The notes: generated by a model not told the origin, from the letters alone. DNA of 64,000 bases from Tetrapyrgos nigripes (GCA_013368315.1 JAACJM010000149.1:62001-126000); one strand, 5' to 3'; positions 21,767 to 34,660 are shown, counted from the stretch's first letter. Translations and numbers: made by a program.

Positions 21767-23463
21767 ATTAATTGGCAGTTAGAAAGCTGGTTCACCATTT
21801 CAATTGGAATATAAAGGACAAGAGTGAGTCCCGAACTGCTAGTTAAAGCATTAGTGGACTAAGTGTATGTGCCAGTACAATAAAGCTAAGTACTTATGAA
21901 TAGGATATGCTTATTCTAAGCCCTATGGTTGATGTGTACAGTACTTCAGTTATAGTAGCAGATCCACCCCATATACTATACAAAGATCTATAAAGACTTT
22001 GTAACAAATTCTTACTATAATGCACTTAGTACTGCCAGTGCAACTCAAAGGAAAGTGAAGCCCCTATTCATGGGCAAGGAACGCATCAGCTATACAACCC
22101 AGACTCTAGCACTAAATGATCACTGGTTGAGAATTGCACCATAATCAGAGAAATTGGAGGAAAACCCTAGTAACTGACTGTGTCTGAACTAGTGGTATAG
22201 TAATCAATACCTTGCTTATAAGCAAAACAGAAGGAATAGTCTTTTGAAAGACAGCAAGGATAGATAAGTAGGACAAAGTATATATGTACAAGTTCCTGGA
22301 AAGCTCAGCTTTCATATGGTACTAAAGGGATGGACTAGTGGTGAAGGAATGAAATCCATAGTTCATTACCTCCGGTATGTGATTTAAGAATGAGTCATAA
22401 TGAGAAAGCCCCAAAAGGGTAAAGATATTTCTGAATGCAGCAGTAAGATCAGCAAGATGTGTGCCTGATGACTGAGGCATTCTCATTGGTACAAGTGCGA
22501 CTACAAAGTTTATGTGGGACCTTATAGAGAGCAGGACTCATCTATAAGAGAACTATGCCACTAATGGGTGGTATACTGGAAACTAGGTCTATGGACACCA
22601 AGTCTATAGTAGCACCAGAAAAACATAAGAGGAGGAATAACAAAGGCTACACAAACCTATAGTGACAGTTTGGTGGTAAAGGAATGTGAGTCAGACAAGT
22701 GGAGCCCAGCATGGATGGTGGAGCTATGTGAGTCATAATGACTACAGCCACCAGTTCCAGAAAGGTACCCTTAGTCAAGAGGATGGAGCGAAGGGAACAT
22801 AGAAAGCCCTATTAGTTTTAGATAATATTCTACATTTCCTACATACCCTAATTAGAAGGTACCTACTTAATCTAGTAGTACTGGCAAGCATGGACTGGTG
22901 GTTAGAAGGATATTTCTGTTTTCTTATGTACCTTTTAGCGGACATTAAAAAGAAATGTAGAAATGTATAGTAGTAGCTATGAGTAGTATAAAAGAACTAG
23001 GTATTTCTTGTGTTACTCAAGCCACGGACTGTAGAGTATTGGTCATCTCACTAGTGAAACATGGACTATGCTTCTACCAAATTTACCTCACTCGCATTGA
23101 GTATAAACATAGTGTGTGGAACAGTTGGTTTTGTGTTACCTTTTTGTGTGGAACAATAGTGTTAAATTGAATTTGTTGGTTTTGTGTTACCTTTTTGTGA
23201 AATTGGTTATAAGGCATTTGAGCCTACAAGTGTTGATTTGAAAACTGTTGGTTTATACTTTGTGGACTTTATAGTCTTTGTGTGCGTTAAATTGTGAACT
23301 TGTGTGCATTCATGCAAAAGCCCTCCCAAAAATCCCAAAAGTCCTTGTAGTACAAGTGAACTGTTGAGTATTCTGACTACTTGGAACACTTGCACTTTAC
23401 AATTTGTATAAGAAGTCTTTAAGTTTGTGTTTGTTCTACACTTATGCAAAAGACACCTATTAA
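21767..23463. repeat. 1.7 kb dispersed repeat, left copy
   Basis: Matches the reverse complement of 27009-28664 almost end to end. Examples are acattaattggcagttaga at the outer edge, gagtcccgaactgctagtta, and gtttgtgttt-gttctacac near the inner edge (23425-23450). No ORF of useful length. Copies differ by scattered substitutions and small indels, so the duplication is not recent. Confidence 0.8.
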
Positions 23464-24524
23464 TGGACTGAGACAAAGAAACACAGTGCTATGCGAGAAC
23501 CCAATCTGCATCATTTGTCAATCATTCAACATGCTTATCAGCCAATGAAAGCTTAAGAAAATTTGTAGTGACAGTATGTGGGGAATTGGGAGGTGGTTCC
23601 CTCTGGCATAGTGGTGAATAAAGTTTGATTGACTTTTATCAAACCCTGCAGAAGTGACTGGCTCAAGTCTAATGCCACAAGTGTAAAATTGTGACCCACC
23701 ACTTACAGCCTGCCATAAAAGAGGTCACTAACCCTCTTGTGTGCCCTCTCATTCGACACGCAAAGTCTCTTCATCAGTGCCTTTCTATAACTTTCAAACC
23801 CCACTTCATCATGGTAACATTCATAAAGCACACTTCAAAGATGCCCAAATGCTTCCTCTACCCCTTCCCCATACTTCACCTCCATCTTAACTCCAAGCAA
23901 ACCCAAAAGGCAATATGCCTTATTGTTGTCCTTCATCATCTCCTGATTAATTGACCATGTCAACTGTTCCATAATACCCACATGCTTCAGTCACAGGCAA
24001 TGAGAAATGGAAGGGACTGGTGATGCTGTAGGCATTGGGAGCCAGGTCCATGGATAATGAGGTTGAAGAGTAAGAGTGATTCGATGTCGTAGTTGAGGAA
24101 AGAGAAGGGTCAAATGCGGAGTCAATGAGAGAGCAGGTCAGATATATACTATACATGGCAGTGGCTAAGCAGTCATCCTTAATTCTAGCAGATGAGTGTA
24201 TTCAGATGGCATCATGGAACTAAGGTAGTCCAAGGATGAAAGTGATGGGTCATGAAAATTTGTGCAGCATGGAATTACAGCAAGTATGTTCATTTGTTGC
24301 TCTTTGTTGAGATGGGCAAGTCAGAGTTGGTCATGATTATGTCATAGAGTGATGCATTCCTTGGACATGTACAACCTTTTGTGCCTGTCCTGGCCATTGT
24401 ACTCTTTGAACAGGATTCATGATGCTGAACAGCAAATCCAAGCTGTTAGGAAGGTCCAAAATCAATTACATGCCACCCAGTGCCATGCACATTGCTATGT
24501 TAGAATCATACTTTCTGTCAAGTA
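23464..24524. other. Gene-free stretch
   Basis: Short ORFs only; no family pattern on either strand. Probably repeat-derived. Confidence 0.35.
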
Positions 24525-24529
24525 CACAT

Positions 24530-24978
24530 TGTCAAGGTTGTTGGTACACTTAATGACAAACCACCCAAGTCACACAAAGACAAGATTGATTGAGAATAGA
24601 GAGATAGATAGAGAGCAAGAGTAAGCTGACTATGCTCTACACTGCATAGTACTAGTACAGAGCAGGGACAAAGTGAGCAAATTAAAGGACTAACTAGAAT
24701 GTCAAGTGGTTTATATAGAAGAACAATGAATAAGTGATAGGAACAAGATAGGAGAAATAGGAGAAACATAGGAGAAAGTGGAGAAATGTAGAGTAAAGAT
24801 AAGATTGATTGAATGGAAGATTGATTGATGGTTATTATAAAGTTTGACAGATTTTATAAGGTTCAAAGTCAGTAACACAAGGTTTATTGAGGAAATGCAA
24901 TAGATGAGTGATCAGAAAATGGGTTCAATAATGAAGTAGAAGAAGGAGGAGGACAGAGAACTGTAGCAGTTTGTGACA
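24530..24978. mobile_element. Solo LTR of the chromovirus family with 5-bp target duplication
   Basis: Begins TGTCAAGGTTGTTGGTACAC and ends TTTGTGACA, the same ends as the LTR at 17266-17773, with shared interior (accacccaagtcacacaa, gctctacact). It is flanked on both sides by CACAT (24525-24529 and 24979-24983), a perfect 5-bp target-site duplication. No internal element sequence is left, so it is a solo LTR made by LTR-LTR recombination (inference). Confidence 0.85.
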
Positions 24979-25209
24979 CACATGCTGACTCTTTCCACTA
25001 TCACAACCACTACCATACACACCACAAACAACCCAGAATCTTGGTTACAAACACCCAACAATCGCCAGAAGAAGCTCAAAATAGCCTAAGTGATGTCATG
25101 ATGTCTATATTTGGTACTATTTTTATTTCTTCTCATCTCCATATCCTCGGACCTTTACACCATATGACTCTTGTTCCACATGCTATGCACCAGACCTTTC
25201 ATTTCTCTG

Positions 25210-25275
25210 ATACAGCTTCTTTTACAGCTTCCTTTACAGCTTCTTTTACAGCTTCCTTTACAGCTTCCTTTAGAC
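25210..25275. repeat. 12-bp tandem repeat
   Basis: About five units of acagcttc(c/t)ttt, seen as repeated 'acagcttcttttacagcttc'. It reads TASFTASF or similar in one frame, but there is no supported gene here. Confidence 0.75.
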
Positions 25276-27008
25276 CTTTACTTTTACATATATAAACCCT
25301 GTCCTGGCACCTGGTTCCCCATCTCAACCTCTTTGTCATTTGGACTAGGTGTGTATCTCCCTTTTCATTACTTCTTTCACCTTTACTGATGGGCACTGTA
25401 GTTCCAGTACTTATTGCTGTCTGTTAGTCGAGTTGAGCCTGTAGCTCCTCGTTATCGCTATCTAAGCACTTGCCTCTTTGTGACAAGTGATGCAGAGAAA
25501 GGCCAGGCAGGCATCAGACTGCATCGATCCTCTTTAGTGGGCACAGATAATGCTGGACATGAGGAAGGAACCAGGAAGGGTGAGTCTGTTAGATTTTCCA
25601 ATGATGCCACTGACTTGAATTGCAGCTGCAGAGCCCAAATCTGACCCATCCCAATCTGTTCCCCCCAGCACTGCAAGTGTATCTGTGAAGCCAAGATCTG
25701 TCACTTGCGATGCTGGCAGAGATGTCAGAACTAGTGCAGCTTTGCCTCAGTCCACTGGGCACTCCATTCATTCAAACAGTGTGGCTTCCCAGCATTCCTC
25801 AAATGCTCAGGATACTTGGACAGATTCCAAAGGTGAGTCTGCTGTTGTTCCTTTGTCTGATTTGGATACTGACTGCTCTGATAGTCTGCAATGTTATCGA
25901 AGAAAAATACCTACTTTTGAAAGAAATGTCCTCTCACATGTATGCAGACATGAAGGATAAGGCTACTCTTGATGTACTGGGTAAACCAAATTCTCAAGAT
26001 ACCAACAAGGGTAGATAACACACTGTCTCATCCTGTTGGTCCTGTCATGAATATTGGTTGCTTTTTTTTTCACACCAGAGGGTGGCATGGTGCCAGCTAA
26101 CTTGTCTGATTCTGTGGCACAGATCACAAAGGGCCTAGATGCACTTCTTTCTTTGATTACTGAAGACAGTGAGGAAGTGTCTGTGTTCATTGACTATGCA
26201 ATGACTATAGATGACAACTCAGAAAAGGCTCAGTGGCAAGTCAATGAGACTGAGAAGAAGGGGACTCTTCACCAGCTATTGGGCATCCCAGAATATCAGA
26301 GTTCATACACCAGTGAGTTGTCATGATTAGGCTATGACTTTCTGGCTAACCAACTGTCTTCTTAGGAACCTGAGACTATGACTACACCCGTAAATCCACA
26401 GGATGAGTTCAGCAAAGAGTATGGAAGGTTTACCTCAATGAGGCAGTAACTTTTGACAACGAGATGTTGAAGGGTTTTAGGGACACTCTTGATGCTCTGC
26501 TTGTGTTTGTGAGTTAAATATCATTCATATGGAATACTGGAATACTTTATTGACCTAATTACTAGGCAGCACTCTTTTCTGCCATAGTAACATCCTTTGT
26601 CATTTCCACTGTTGTAAATCTTCAACCAGACTACACCAAGATCACAGCTAGGCATATGTTTTAGCAAAACCAGCTACTGCATATGGCTAGGAACACCACT
26701 CTGCAATCTGTTCTGCAGGCATCAATTAATTTGGATAACTATGATGTCAGTATCAAGGATCTCTGGATCAATGGCCTGTTCTTTGCTTCCCTCTCCCTCT
26801 CACTGTCTACAGCTCTTCTCTCTGTCCTTGTTAAGCAATGGCTTCAAGCATATGATTTCTCCCTTCTTGCTGGTAATGCTCAGGAGCATACTAAGATTTA
26901 TCAATTCCGCTACCTTAGATTTGAAAAATGGAAAATTCCCCTCCATGCCTCCCTTGGCCTCTTCATGGTTAGTGAAAAGCAGGGGTTACACAGGTAGGGG
27001 TACCATGG

Positions 27009-28664
27009 TAATAGGTTTCTTTTGCGTAAGTGTAGAACAAACACAAACTTAAAGACTTTTATACAAATAGTAAAGTGTGAGCATTCCAAGTAGTCAGAAT
27101 ACTCAACAGTTCACTTGTACTACAAGGACTTTTGGGGTTTTGGTAGGGGTTTTGCATGAATGCACACAAGTTAAACACACACAAAGACTATAACAAGTCC
27201 ACAAAGATATAACCAACAGTTTCAATTCACAATTTGTAGGCCCAAATGCCTTATAACCAGTTTCACAAGTCTGAGGACACACAAAAGGTAGCACACAAAA
27301 CCAACAAATTTTGATTCAACACTATTGATCCACACACTATGTTTATACTCAATACGAGTGAGGTAAATTTGGTAGAAGCATAGTCCATGTTTTGCAGTCT
27401 CTACAGCTAGTGCTAGTGAAATGACTGATACTCTACAGTATGTGGCTTGAGTAACTATGAGAAATACCTAGTCCTTTTACACTACTCGCAGCTACTACTA
27501 TACAGTTCTACATTTTAATGTCCACTAAAAGGTACATAAGAAAACAGAAATATTAGTCTAATCGCCAGTCCATGCTTGTCTGTACTACTCAATTAAGTAG
27601 GTACTTTCTAATTAGAATATTATCTAAAACTAATAAGGCTTTCTATGTTCCCTTCGCTTCATCCTCTTGACTAAGAGTACCTTTCTGGACTGGTGACCAT
27701 AGTCATTCTGACTCACATAGCTCCACCATCCATACTGGGTTCTACTCATATGACTCACATGCCTTTACTGTCAATCAGTCACTATGGGTTTGTGTAGTCA
27801 TCTGCTTATTCCTCCTCTTATGTTCTTCTGGCACTACCATAGACTTGGTGTTTATAGACTTCATTTCTAGTATACTGCAGTTCGTAGTATAGTTCTCTTA
27901 TAGATGAGTCCTGCTCTCTATAAGGTCCTACATATCTTTTGTAGTAGCACTTGTACCAATGAGAATGCCTCAGTCATCAGGCACACATCTTGCTGATCTT
28001 ACTGCTGCATTCAGAAATATCTTTACCTTTTGGGGCTTTCTTATTATGACTCATCCCTTAGATTACGTACTGGCAGTAATGAACTATGGGTTCTATTCCT
28101 TCACCGCTAGTCCATCCCTTTAGTACCATATGAAAGCTGAGCTTTCTAGGAACTTGTACATATATACTTTGTCCTACTTTTCTATCCTTACTGCCTTTCA
28201 AAAGACTATTCCTTCTGTTTTGTTTACAAGTGAGGTATCGCTTGTTATACTGTTACTAGGGTTTTCCTCTGATTTCTCTGATTATGGCACCATTCTAAAC
28301 CAGTGATTGTTTAGCACTAGAGTCTGGGTCATATAGCCTACATGTTCCTTGCCTGTGAATAGGGGCTTCTCTTTCCCTTGAGTCGCACTGGTGGTACTAA
28401 GCACGTTATAGTAGGAATGGTTACAAAGTCTTTATAAAACTTTGTATAGTATATGGGGTGGATCTGCTACTATAACCGAAGCACTGTACACATCAACCAT
28501 AGTACTTAGAATAAGCATATCCTATTCATAAGTACTTAGTTTTATCATACTGACACATACACTTAGTCCACTAGCACTTTAACTAGCAGTTCGGGACTCA
28601 CTCTAGTCCTTTATATACCAATTGAAGTGGTGAATCAGCTTTCTAACTGCCAATTAATGTTTCT
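27009..28664. repeat. 1.7 kb dispersed repeat, right copy (inverted)
   Basis: Reverse complement of 21767-23463. It lies inside the insertion that disrupts the DUF6535 gene, which shows that the two copies are separate insertions and not the two terminal repeats of one element. Confidence 0.8.
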
Positions 28665-28693
28665 ATATGCGAATTTTGTACAGCATATCAACA

Positions 28694-28696
<3 letters not shown>

Positions 28697-28724
<28 letters not shown>

Positions 28725-28725
28725 A
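28697..28725. repeat. TATGGG hexamer array
   Basis: About five tandem tatggg units. Inverted CCCATA and CCTGTACC motifs follow at 29068-29120, so this may be one end of a small nested element. Confidence 0.6.
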
Positions 28726-30792
28726 TTTTGAAACCTGCATTGACCTCTACCTATAGAGCAGACCCACCATATCCCCACCTAGGTATCAGTACACACAATC
28801 CTGCTGTATATTTTACATGAATTTTATTGTCTAATAGAACCATTTTTTATAATGATATTTTTTGCAGCCTGGCCATGTGCATCATCCCAATATAGTAGGT
28901 GACATGTCAATGTTCACACGTACAGAAGCCTTCATAATTGTGGCTGAACACTTCAACAATACAAAAACCACAGCAGCATGCATTAAAAAATAGTTATCAT
29001 GGTAAGTATAGTCTACAATAAGTAGTGTACATATATACACCTTGCAACTCATGGGTTACCTGCCAAGGGTACTGACCCATACCTGTACCTGCCAAACCTG
29101 CCAAAAACCTGTACCCTTCTGAGGGATATGGGTTTTCACAGGTATGGCCAAAAGTACCTGCAGTATTCATGGTTGGCCTTTCAGTCTATGTTTCAGAGCT
29201 TCACCAATCCCTTTGCTGGCTTGTTGCCTCTGTCACTGTCATCTCCTTCCTGGTGTGTTTTGGGAGCATCATTATCCCTGTCATTCACATCCAATGCCCC
29301 TATAGAGTGCCAATTCTATTTGCCCTTCTCCATCTCCTTATATTTCCTCTCAACATTTTTCAATATTTTTCCAAACTAGTCACTTATCATGGGCAAAGGT
29401 ATTATTACTGTTCTCAGAACAAGGATCTTTCAAATCTTGCCCTGCCTGAATGGCCCTCTGCTCCAAACACATCTCTCAGAAATGCAGAGTCCATGTTTCT
29501 TAAGAAATCCATGGATGATCAACCATCACCCTCATCTACTCAACATCACACTATATTAGGTATGGTCAAAGTGTGCTTATTTGGGCACTGAAGTGCCTGC
29601 TTATTTTTTAAAAGAAATAAATGGAAAATAGTATTTTGAATATCTGCATCTGCAGCATTTTAGTCGCTGATGCGCATCACTGAAACAATAAAATAGATGC
29701 TGTTGATTATTCACTCTACCCAACCTTACTCTAGGGTTTGACATGAGCTCTCTAGACAAATTCAGAGGCAAAGAGTATGCCATAGCTGTGCCCCAGTCTG
29801 AAGACACACAAGACAGTCAAAAGCATCATCCAGGAAGGCCTCATAGATCTAAGGACAAACCCAAGCCTACGGATCAAGCTGCTATCACCAAATCCAAGAG
29901 CATTGTGGTGGTCGCAAAGCACGAGCAGCTTGAAGCAGCTGTGCACAGTCCTCATCAATCAGTGTACAAATTTTAAACTGATAGATATGTATATAATAAA
30001 ATGTAAAATAAGTCGGTTGGTCAAAGGAAAACCTCGCTGAACTTTGCTCCAAATAAAAACAACAGAGGATCAGCAGAATATTTTATTCCACACTTTGACC
30101 GTACCTATTGGCTTATTGTCTTCAATGGCTAGAATCTCTGCAATCAAACAATTCCATACAAGAAGTGGTTCATCAGGCCATACATGGTGTTTTCCATGAT
30201 ATTGCTCTTAAAATTTGGAGGGGGAAAATATATGCCTTTCAACCAGCTTTGCAGTGTTATCTGATTCTTGACTGGAATTCTCTTAAAAAGTCCATATGCA
30301 GTGTACTGGACAACCAAGATGGATCAGATCATCACAAAATCTGTGCAGTACTGTACACACTCTGGAGAAAGGCTGAACAGGTGGTTTCTCTCTTCCCTCT
30401 GGAACCCAGATATCCACTTCATGATGCAACTGTAAATGGATACTTCCATATAGTCAAGGTCTTGATTGAAAATGGGGCAAATTTTGATGCAGAGGGAGGG
30501 GATTATGGATTTGCATTGCAAGCAGCAGCAGGAATGGGACATTTGGATATTCTCAAGTATCTTGTGGAGAAGGGGGCAGATGTTAATGCAGAGGGAGGAA
30601 TATGGGTTTGCATTGCAAGCAGCAGCATATATGGGAAAGCTGGATATTGTCAAGTATTTTGTGGAGGAGAAGGGTGTGGATGTTAATGCAAAGGGAGGGA
30701 AATATGGGTCTGCACTCAGAGCAGCACAGGAAGGAAATAAACCAGAGGTAATGAAATATCTGCAACAACATGGAGCAACTGAGTATGATTAA

Positions 30793-33007
30793 TTCAGAAG
30801 TTCTGGTACTTACATAGATATTTTGTTAGTATTTTATATATTCTCAAGCTTCCTCTTTCTTCAATGTACACATGTGATTTTCATAAAAATTAATATACAT
30901 CACCCTCCCCACAGCTCCCCTCATTTCCTCCTCCCCCTCTCCCCCCTTCTGCCCTCATGGGTTCCATCCATCCAGCAAAGTCATCTTAACCCACCCCCTC
31001 ATGACAGACCCAGATCATGATTCATATAGTGTAAAGGGGGGGTTGTTCACTAGTTGGTGTAGGTGAAGCCATCTTTATTTTTGATTTTTGATTTATTTGA
31101 AGTGGTTTTGAGGGAAAGGGGAGTGAAAGGTTGGGAGGGATAAGAAGTAGTGGGGCAGAAAGAAAGAAAGTAGTTGGTGAACATGCATGTACAACTCTGA
31201 AAAGAGAAAACGAATATCAGAACATCAATATGCAGGATTATCACACCAATTCATTGAGGATGTTCGCAAAAAGAAGAAAAAGGAGAACAATGGGGTTTGG
31301 ATCATAATAATCCAAGTTTTACTTAATTGATAATTGTTTTGTTCACACGTTGTCAATTCTTTGTACCAACAGCGTTCACAATGCATCTATAGATCAACAA
31401 TAAAGTGTAACAAGTCCTAATGAAACAAAACACCATGGCAGATTGTGTGTTGTCCTGAGTACTTTATACTCTGAGATTGAGAAACATAGTAATTGGGATG
31501 TCTTGAGAAGTAAGGTTTATACAATCACCAAACATCACACAAAGGAAGACATGTAATGGAGAATGCTTCATCTAAAACGTCAGATGGGATGCAGATAAAC
31601 TGAGGGTGCCCTTCATAACTTTCATTGTCCAAAATCCAAGCTCCTTGCATATCTCAAGAGCAAGAAGCTTCAGGGTAAACTGGTTCCATCCAGAGAATCT
31701 CACCATATGAAGAAATGGCAAGTTGCAATGTTTTGTTGTTTTGGATGTTTGAGAGGCAAAAAGAGAAATGTCGACGATGGGAATGAGGATAGAGATAGAT
31801 AGAACTATTGAATGCACCAGTCTAGTTGAACTGGCTACAAACCTTGATCAATGAGTCTGAGATGAGTATCTGATCTAGTTGCCAACAATGCATCACATAC
31901 GGGATGTAGCACATGTCTTTAACAAACCAATTGCCAGATAACATCAAGTACATCTACACTCCTCCTCCTGCTCCTGCTTCTCCTGCTGAAGGTATCAATC
32001 AGCTCAGGATACCTTGATTTTAACCCTAAAGGTATGTCTCTTGTTCTATGCTTTCAGTTAGGTCATCTTAGCTGTAGCTACTAGCCATAGTTGGAGCTGG
32101 AGGGAATTCAGCCAATACCAGTACCACAAAGATGGTGAAAACCACCACTCCCAATCCTTACACCAAAATTCCTGCTCTGCTTCTCATACAGAGGGTGTCA
32201 GATGTAATGAAAGAAGGATCAGGGAACAAGGATGAAGTGGCAATATGACCACTTCTACTTCCACCTCTAGTGTTGCTGTCAGCGAAGATGGGGAGATACT
32301 AGACAGAAGGGAATGAGGGTGAGGGGGGTTAAAATGTATGTCTCTTTTGATTTCTTTTAATTTTACTTTGTTTTCTTTCATTCTTTCTCTGTGCATGCTA
32401 TGCCATTATAGGTTCATACTTTTTCTTCTCTTCTATCTTTCCTTTTTCTGAGTTTCATTTGGCATTGTCTTTTGTCTTTGTTTCCTTTTTTTCTTCTGCT
32501 TTTCATTTAGCCTTTTTCTTGGCTTTTGCTTTTGCAACTTCTGTGGTGACGACAGTAGCAAACTGCAGTTGTCTAGCTCATTCTCCCACCATCTCTATCC
32601 CATTCCTCATCAAGGCCCCATACCAACGTAGCTGTAGATGGGGATGTCTTTATGGACCACCCTGAAGACTCTGACCAGAATGAGCCCAGTTGGGCAGACG
32701 AAGGCATCAATGACCATGGAGAGTGGGAAGCAGAGAGTATGATGAAGAAAGTTGGAAAGATGGTGTAAACCCAGACCCACACATCCAAATAATCCACCTC
32801 CTCTGTGAATGGGTGAGGTTGTTGGCGTTGTTGGCCCAGTTTCATGTACTTTGTGCTTTGGCTTCTGCTTTGCCTGGGGATTTCATTGGAGAATAGCAAA
32901 GATCCAGTGGGAAGACACTGTAGAAGAGCCAACTCTAGATTTGGCTGCAAAAACATAAACATCGTCAACAATGCTCTAGCCCCTATGCTCCCTGAGTGAT
33001 TCTGAAT
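30793..33007. other. Gene-free stretch
   Basis: Short ORFs such as 31572-31817 (minus) and 32573-33019 (minus) show no recognisable family. C-rich tracts at 30900-30960. No RNA gene seen. Confidence 0.35.
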
Positions 33008-33391
33008 AGGGATGTTCACGGGGTTTTGGCGGGTTTTATGTAATCACAACATTGAACTTGAGTGTATGAAAATTTTGAACCTAGTAGCATCCAAAATGGT
33101 CAAGAATTGACTGAGTTATGATTAAAACAAGTTTGGTGGCTTCTTGGGTACAGCCACTCACCTGCAGGCAAAAAATCATTTACAAAAACCATGAGTCCAA
33201 ACCCTAGGGTTTGAAATCCTTTTTTGGCTCAGTGTGACATCACTTTTGTGACAATTTGTACCAAAACTTGTTTTTGTCATATCTTGGTCATTTCTTGACT
33301 GTTTTGGTCATATCTGGGCTCAAAAATTTCGCACATTTGAGCTCAACATCATGATTACATAATACCTGCCAAGGACCTGTGAATATCCTTA
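33008..33391. repeat. Foldback MITE with long arms
   Basis: The left arm starts agggatgttcacggggtttt and includes attttatgtaatca; the right arm ends ...tgattacataa, aaggacctgtgaatatcctt. The arms pair imperfectly over roughly 150 nt (for example caaaacttgtttttg against taaaacaagtttgg), around a short non-palindromic centre. No ORF. Flanking gtgattctgaa/gcgattcaaat may be a diverged target duplication. Confidence 0.6.
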
Positions 33392-34420
33392 GCGATTCAA
33401 ATACTCCCCAAGTCCCCATCAACATACCCCTTGCCTTTACCACCTCTTTGCATATGGGTTTGTGTTGGCAGTGCCAGCGTCATCATTGGTGCTACTACCT
33501 TATTACCTGGTGCTAGCGAATAGGCTCAAAAAGAAGACGTTGAGAGAGAAGTGAACCACACAGCAGATACACTGCATAAGGCCACGACTTACGCATCCTT
33601 TGTTCCTAATTGATCTACGTGTCTAGGGGCTGACTATGCATGACACATCCTCATACAATACCAGAAATGGTATTACAGTGCAGGAATGATAAATACACAT
33701 TGTTTTCTATTTGACTTCTTTACTATTTACCATTAAGACAATACAAGTACATGTGAAGAGACTACCAAACTACTTTGCTTGTGGATTGAGTCGAAATATA
33801 CAGACACCTTAGAGCTGAAGGGAAAGAGAACTGAAACAACATCAATGAGTGATGCAGCACTGCTGCTATGAAAGAAATCATAGCTAAGCTTGCACAGAAG
33901 CAATGTTAAAGAGGGCAACAAAGCAGAGAGGTACAAGTCAACATCATTGTAGGGGAAAAGGAAGAAAGGTCCAGTTGGACATGCTGAACCCTGTATATGG
34001 TCGGAAAAGAAACAGAAGCCCTGATCAGAGTGTCTGATATGTGGAAAGAAATGGACAGGAGAAATCAGGACATAATTGACATAGCCACCTGCAGAAACAC
34101 AGTGTAAACAACTCAGCCTCATTCTTCAGCCTTGTAACTTCTGTTCTGTGGTGGGACCCTCATGGCCAGGTTAACTACTCCTCCTCCTCCTCCACCTATT
34201 CTCTGGATAACGTGCTGTATCTAGTTCATTCTGTTTCCAATCCAGATCAAGCTTGTAAGAATATGGCTGAAGAGCACTAGTTGGGCTCATTGACACCACC
34301 AGAGTGTGTTCCATTGTCTGTGCTCAGGAAGTTTGGTCTTTTGAATGATGAGGCATTGAATTCAGGTAGTTCCAGACTTCTTGAGCAGTTCCATCGAAAT
34401 CTTTGCCATTTGGGATAATA

Positions 34421-34633
34421 CAGTGGGCAAAAAAATTGTCCACATGTTTCATACTTTTGCAGAGATTGTCAATTATAGAGCTACTGAATAGAGATGAGAC
34501 AAAATGGTCAATGATGGCCTGAAAGCCCTTGATAAGTGCTATGATAATCTTTTTGTTTTGTGTTATTTGGTCAAATACCCATGGAGATATACTCAATTTA
34601 AAATGGTAAGTCATTTGGACAATTTTTTGACAT
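34421..34633 (+). repeat. Tc1 terminal inverted repeat, left
   Basis: Starts CAGTGGGCAAAAAAATTG and ends tcatttggacaattttttga. Mirrors 35835-36047 with about ten or more scattered differences. Its reading frame in translation is a by-product of the palindromic copies, not a gene. Confidence 0.9.
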
Positions 34634-34660
34634 ATGCCTTAAAATACAGAAAGTGCTTGC

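Larger units (their letters stand above)
26971..29165. mobile_element. 2.2 kb insertion in the DUF6535 gene with target duplication
   Basis: ttcatggtt occurs at 26962-26970 and again at 29166-29174. Removing one copy and everything between restores a continuous DUF6535 reading (LFMV then GLSVYV). The insert holds the right copy of the 1.7 kb repeat (27009-28664) plus about 0.5 kb rich in TATGGG and CCTGCC motifs. No clear terminal in inverted repeats match, so the class is open; a nested insertion is possible. Confidence 0.7.
25685..30792 (+). pseudogene. DUF6535 membrane protein with C-terminal ankyrin repeats, broken
   Basis: Probable N-terminal coding runs lie at 25685-26330. The DUF6535 core begins with VWKVYLNEAVTFDNEM...DALLVF (about 26419-26510), intron 26511-26565, then ALFSAIVTSFVISTVVNLQP and FFASLSLSLSTALLSVLVKQWLQ up to 26970. 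An in-frame TAG (26662-26664) interrupts it. At 26971 a 2.2 kb insertion breaks the codon run LGLFMV; the frame resumes at 29175 with GLSVYVSELHQSLCWLVASV and HIQCPYRVPILFALLHLLIF. After an intron near 29562-29734 comes a Lys/Pro-rich linker, then AYCLQWLESLQS (30108 on) and ankyrin repeats (PLHDATVNGYFHIVKVLIENGA, LQAAAGMGHLDILKYLVEKG, then after a frame change near 30595 YMGKLDIVKYFVEEKG...) ending at 30792. DUF6535 proteins are basidiomycete membrane proteins of unknown function. That the ankyrin part belongs to the same gene is inferred from order and strand. Confidence 0.7.

Noticed and set aside
21767..28664. Single large transposon with 1.7-kb terminal inverted repeats
   Set aside because: The right copy lies within an insertion bounded by its own target duplication inside a gene whose exons lie both between and outside the arms.
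28697..28725. Internal telomere repeat
   Set aside because: The unit is TATGGG, not the TTAGGG usual in fungi, and there are only about five units inside a transposon insert.
34324..34614. Minus-strand ORF of 96 aa (MTYHFKLSISPWVFDQ...)
   Set aside because: Its sequence is repeated on the opposite side of the Tc1 element (35854-36144) because it is the terminal inverted repeat; not a separate gene.
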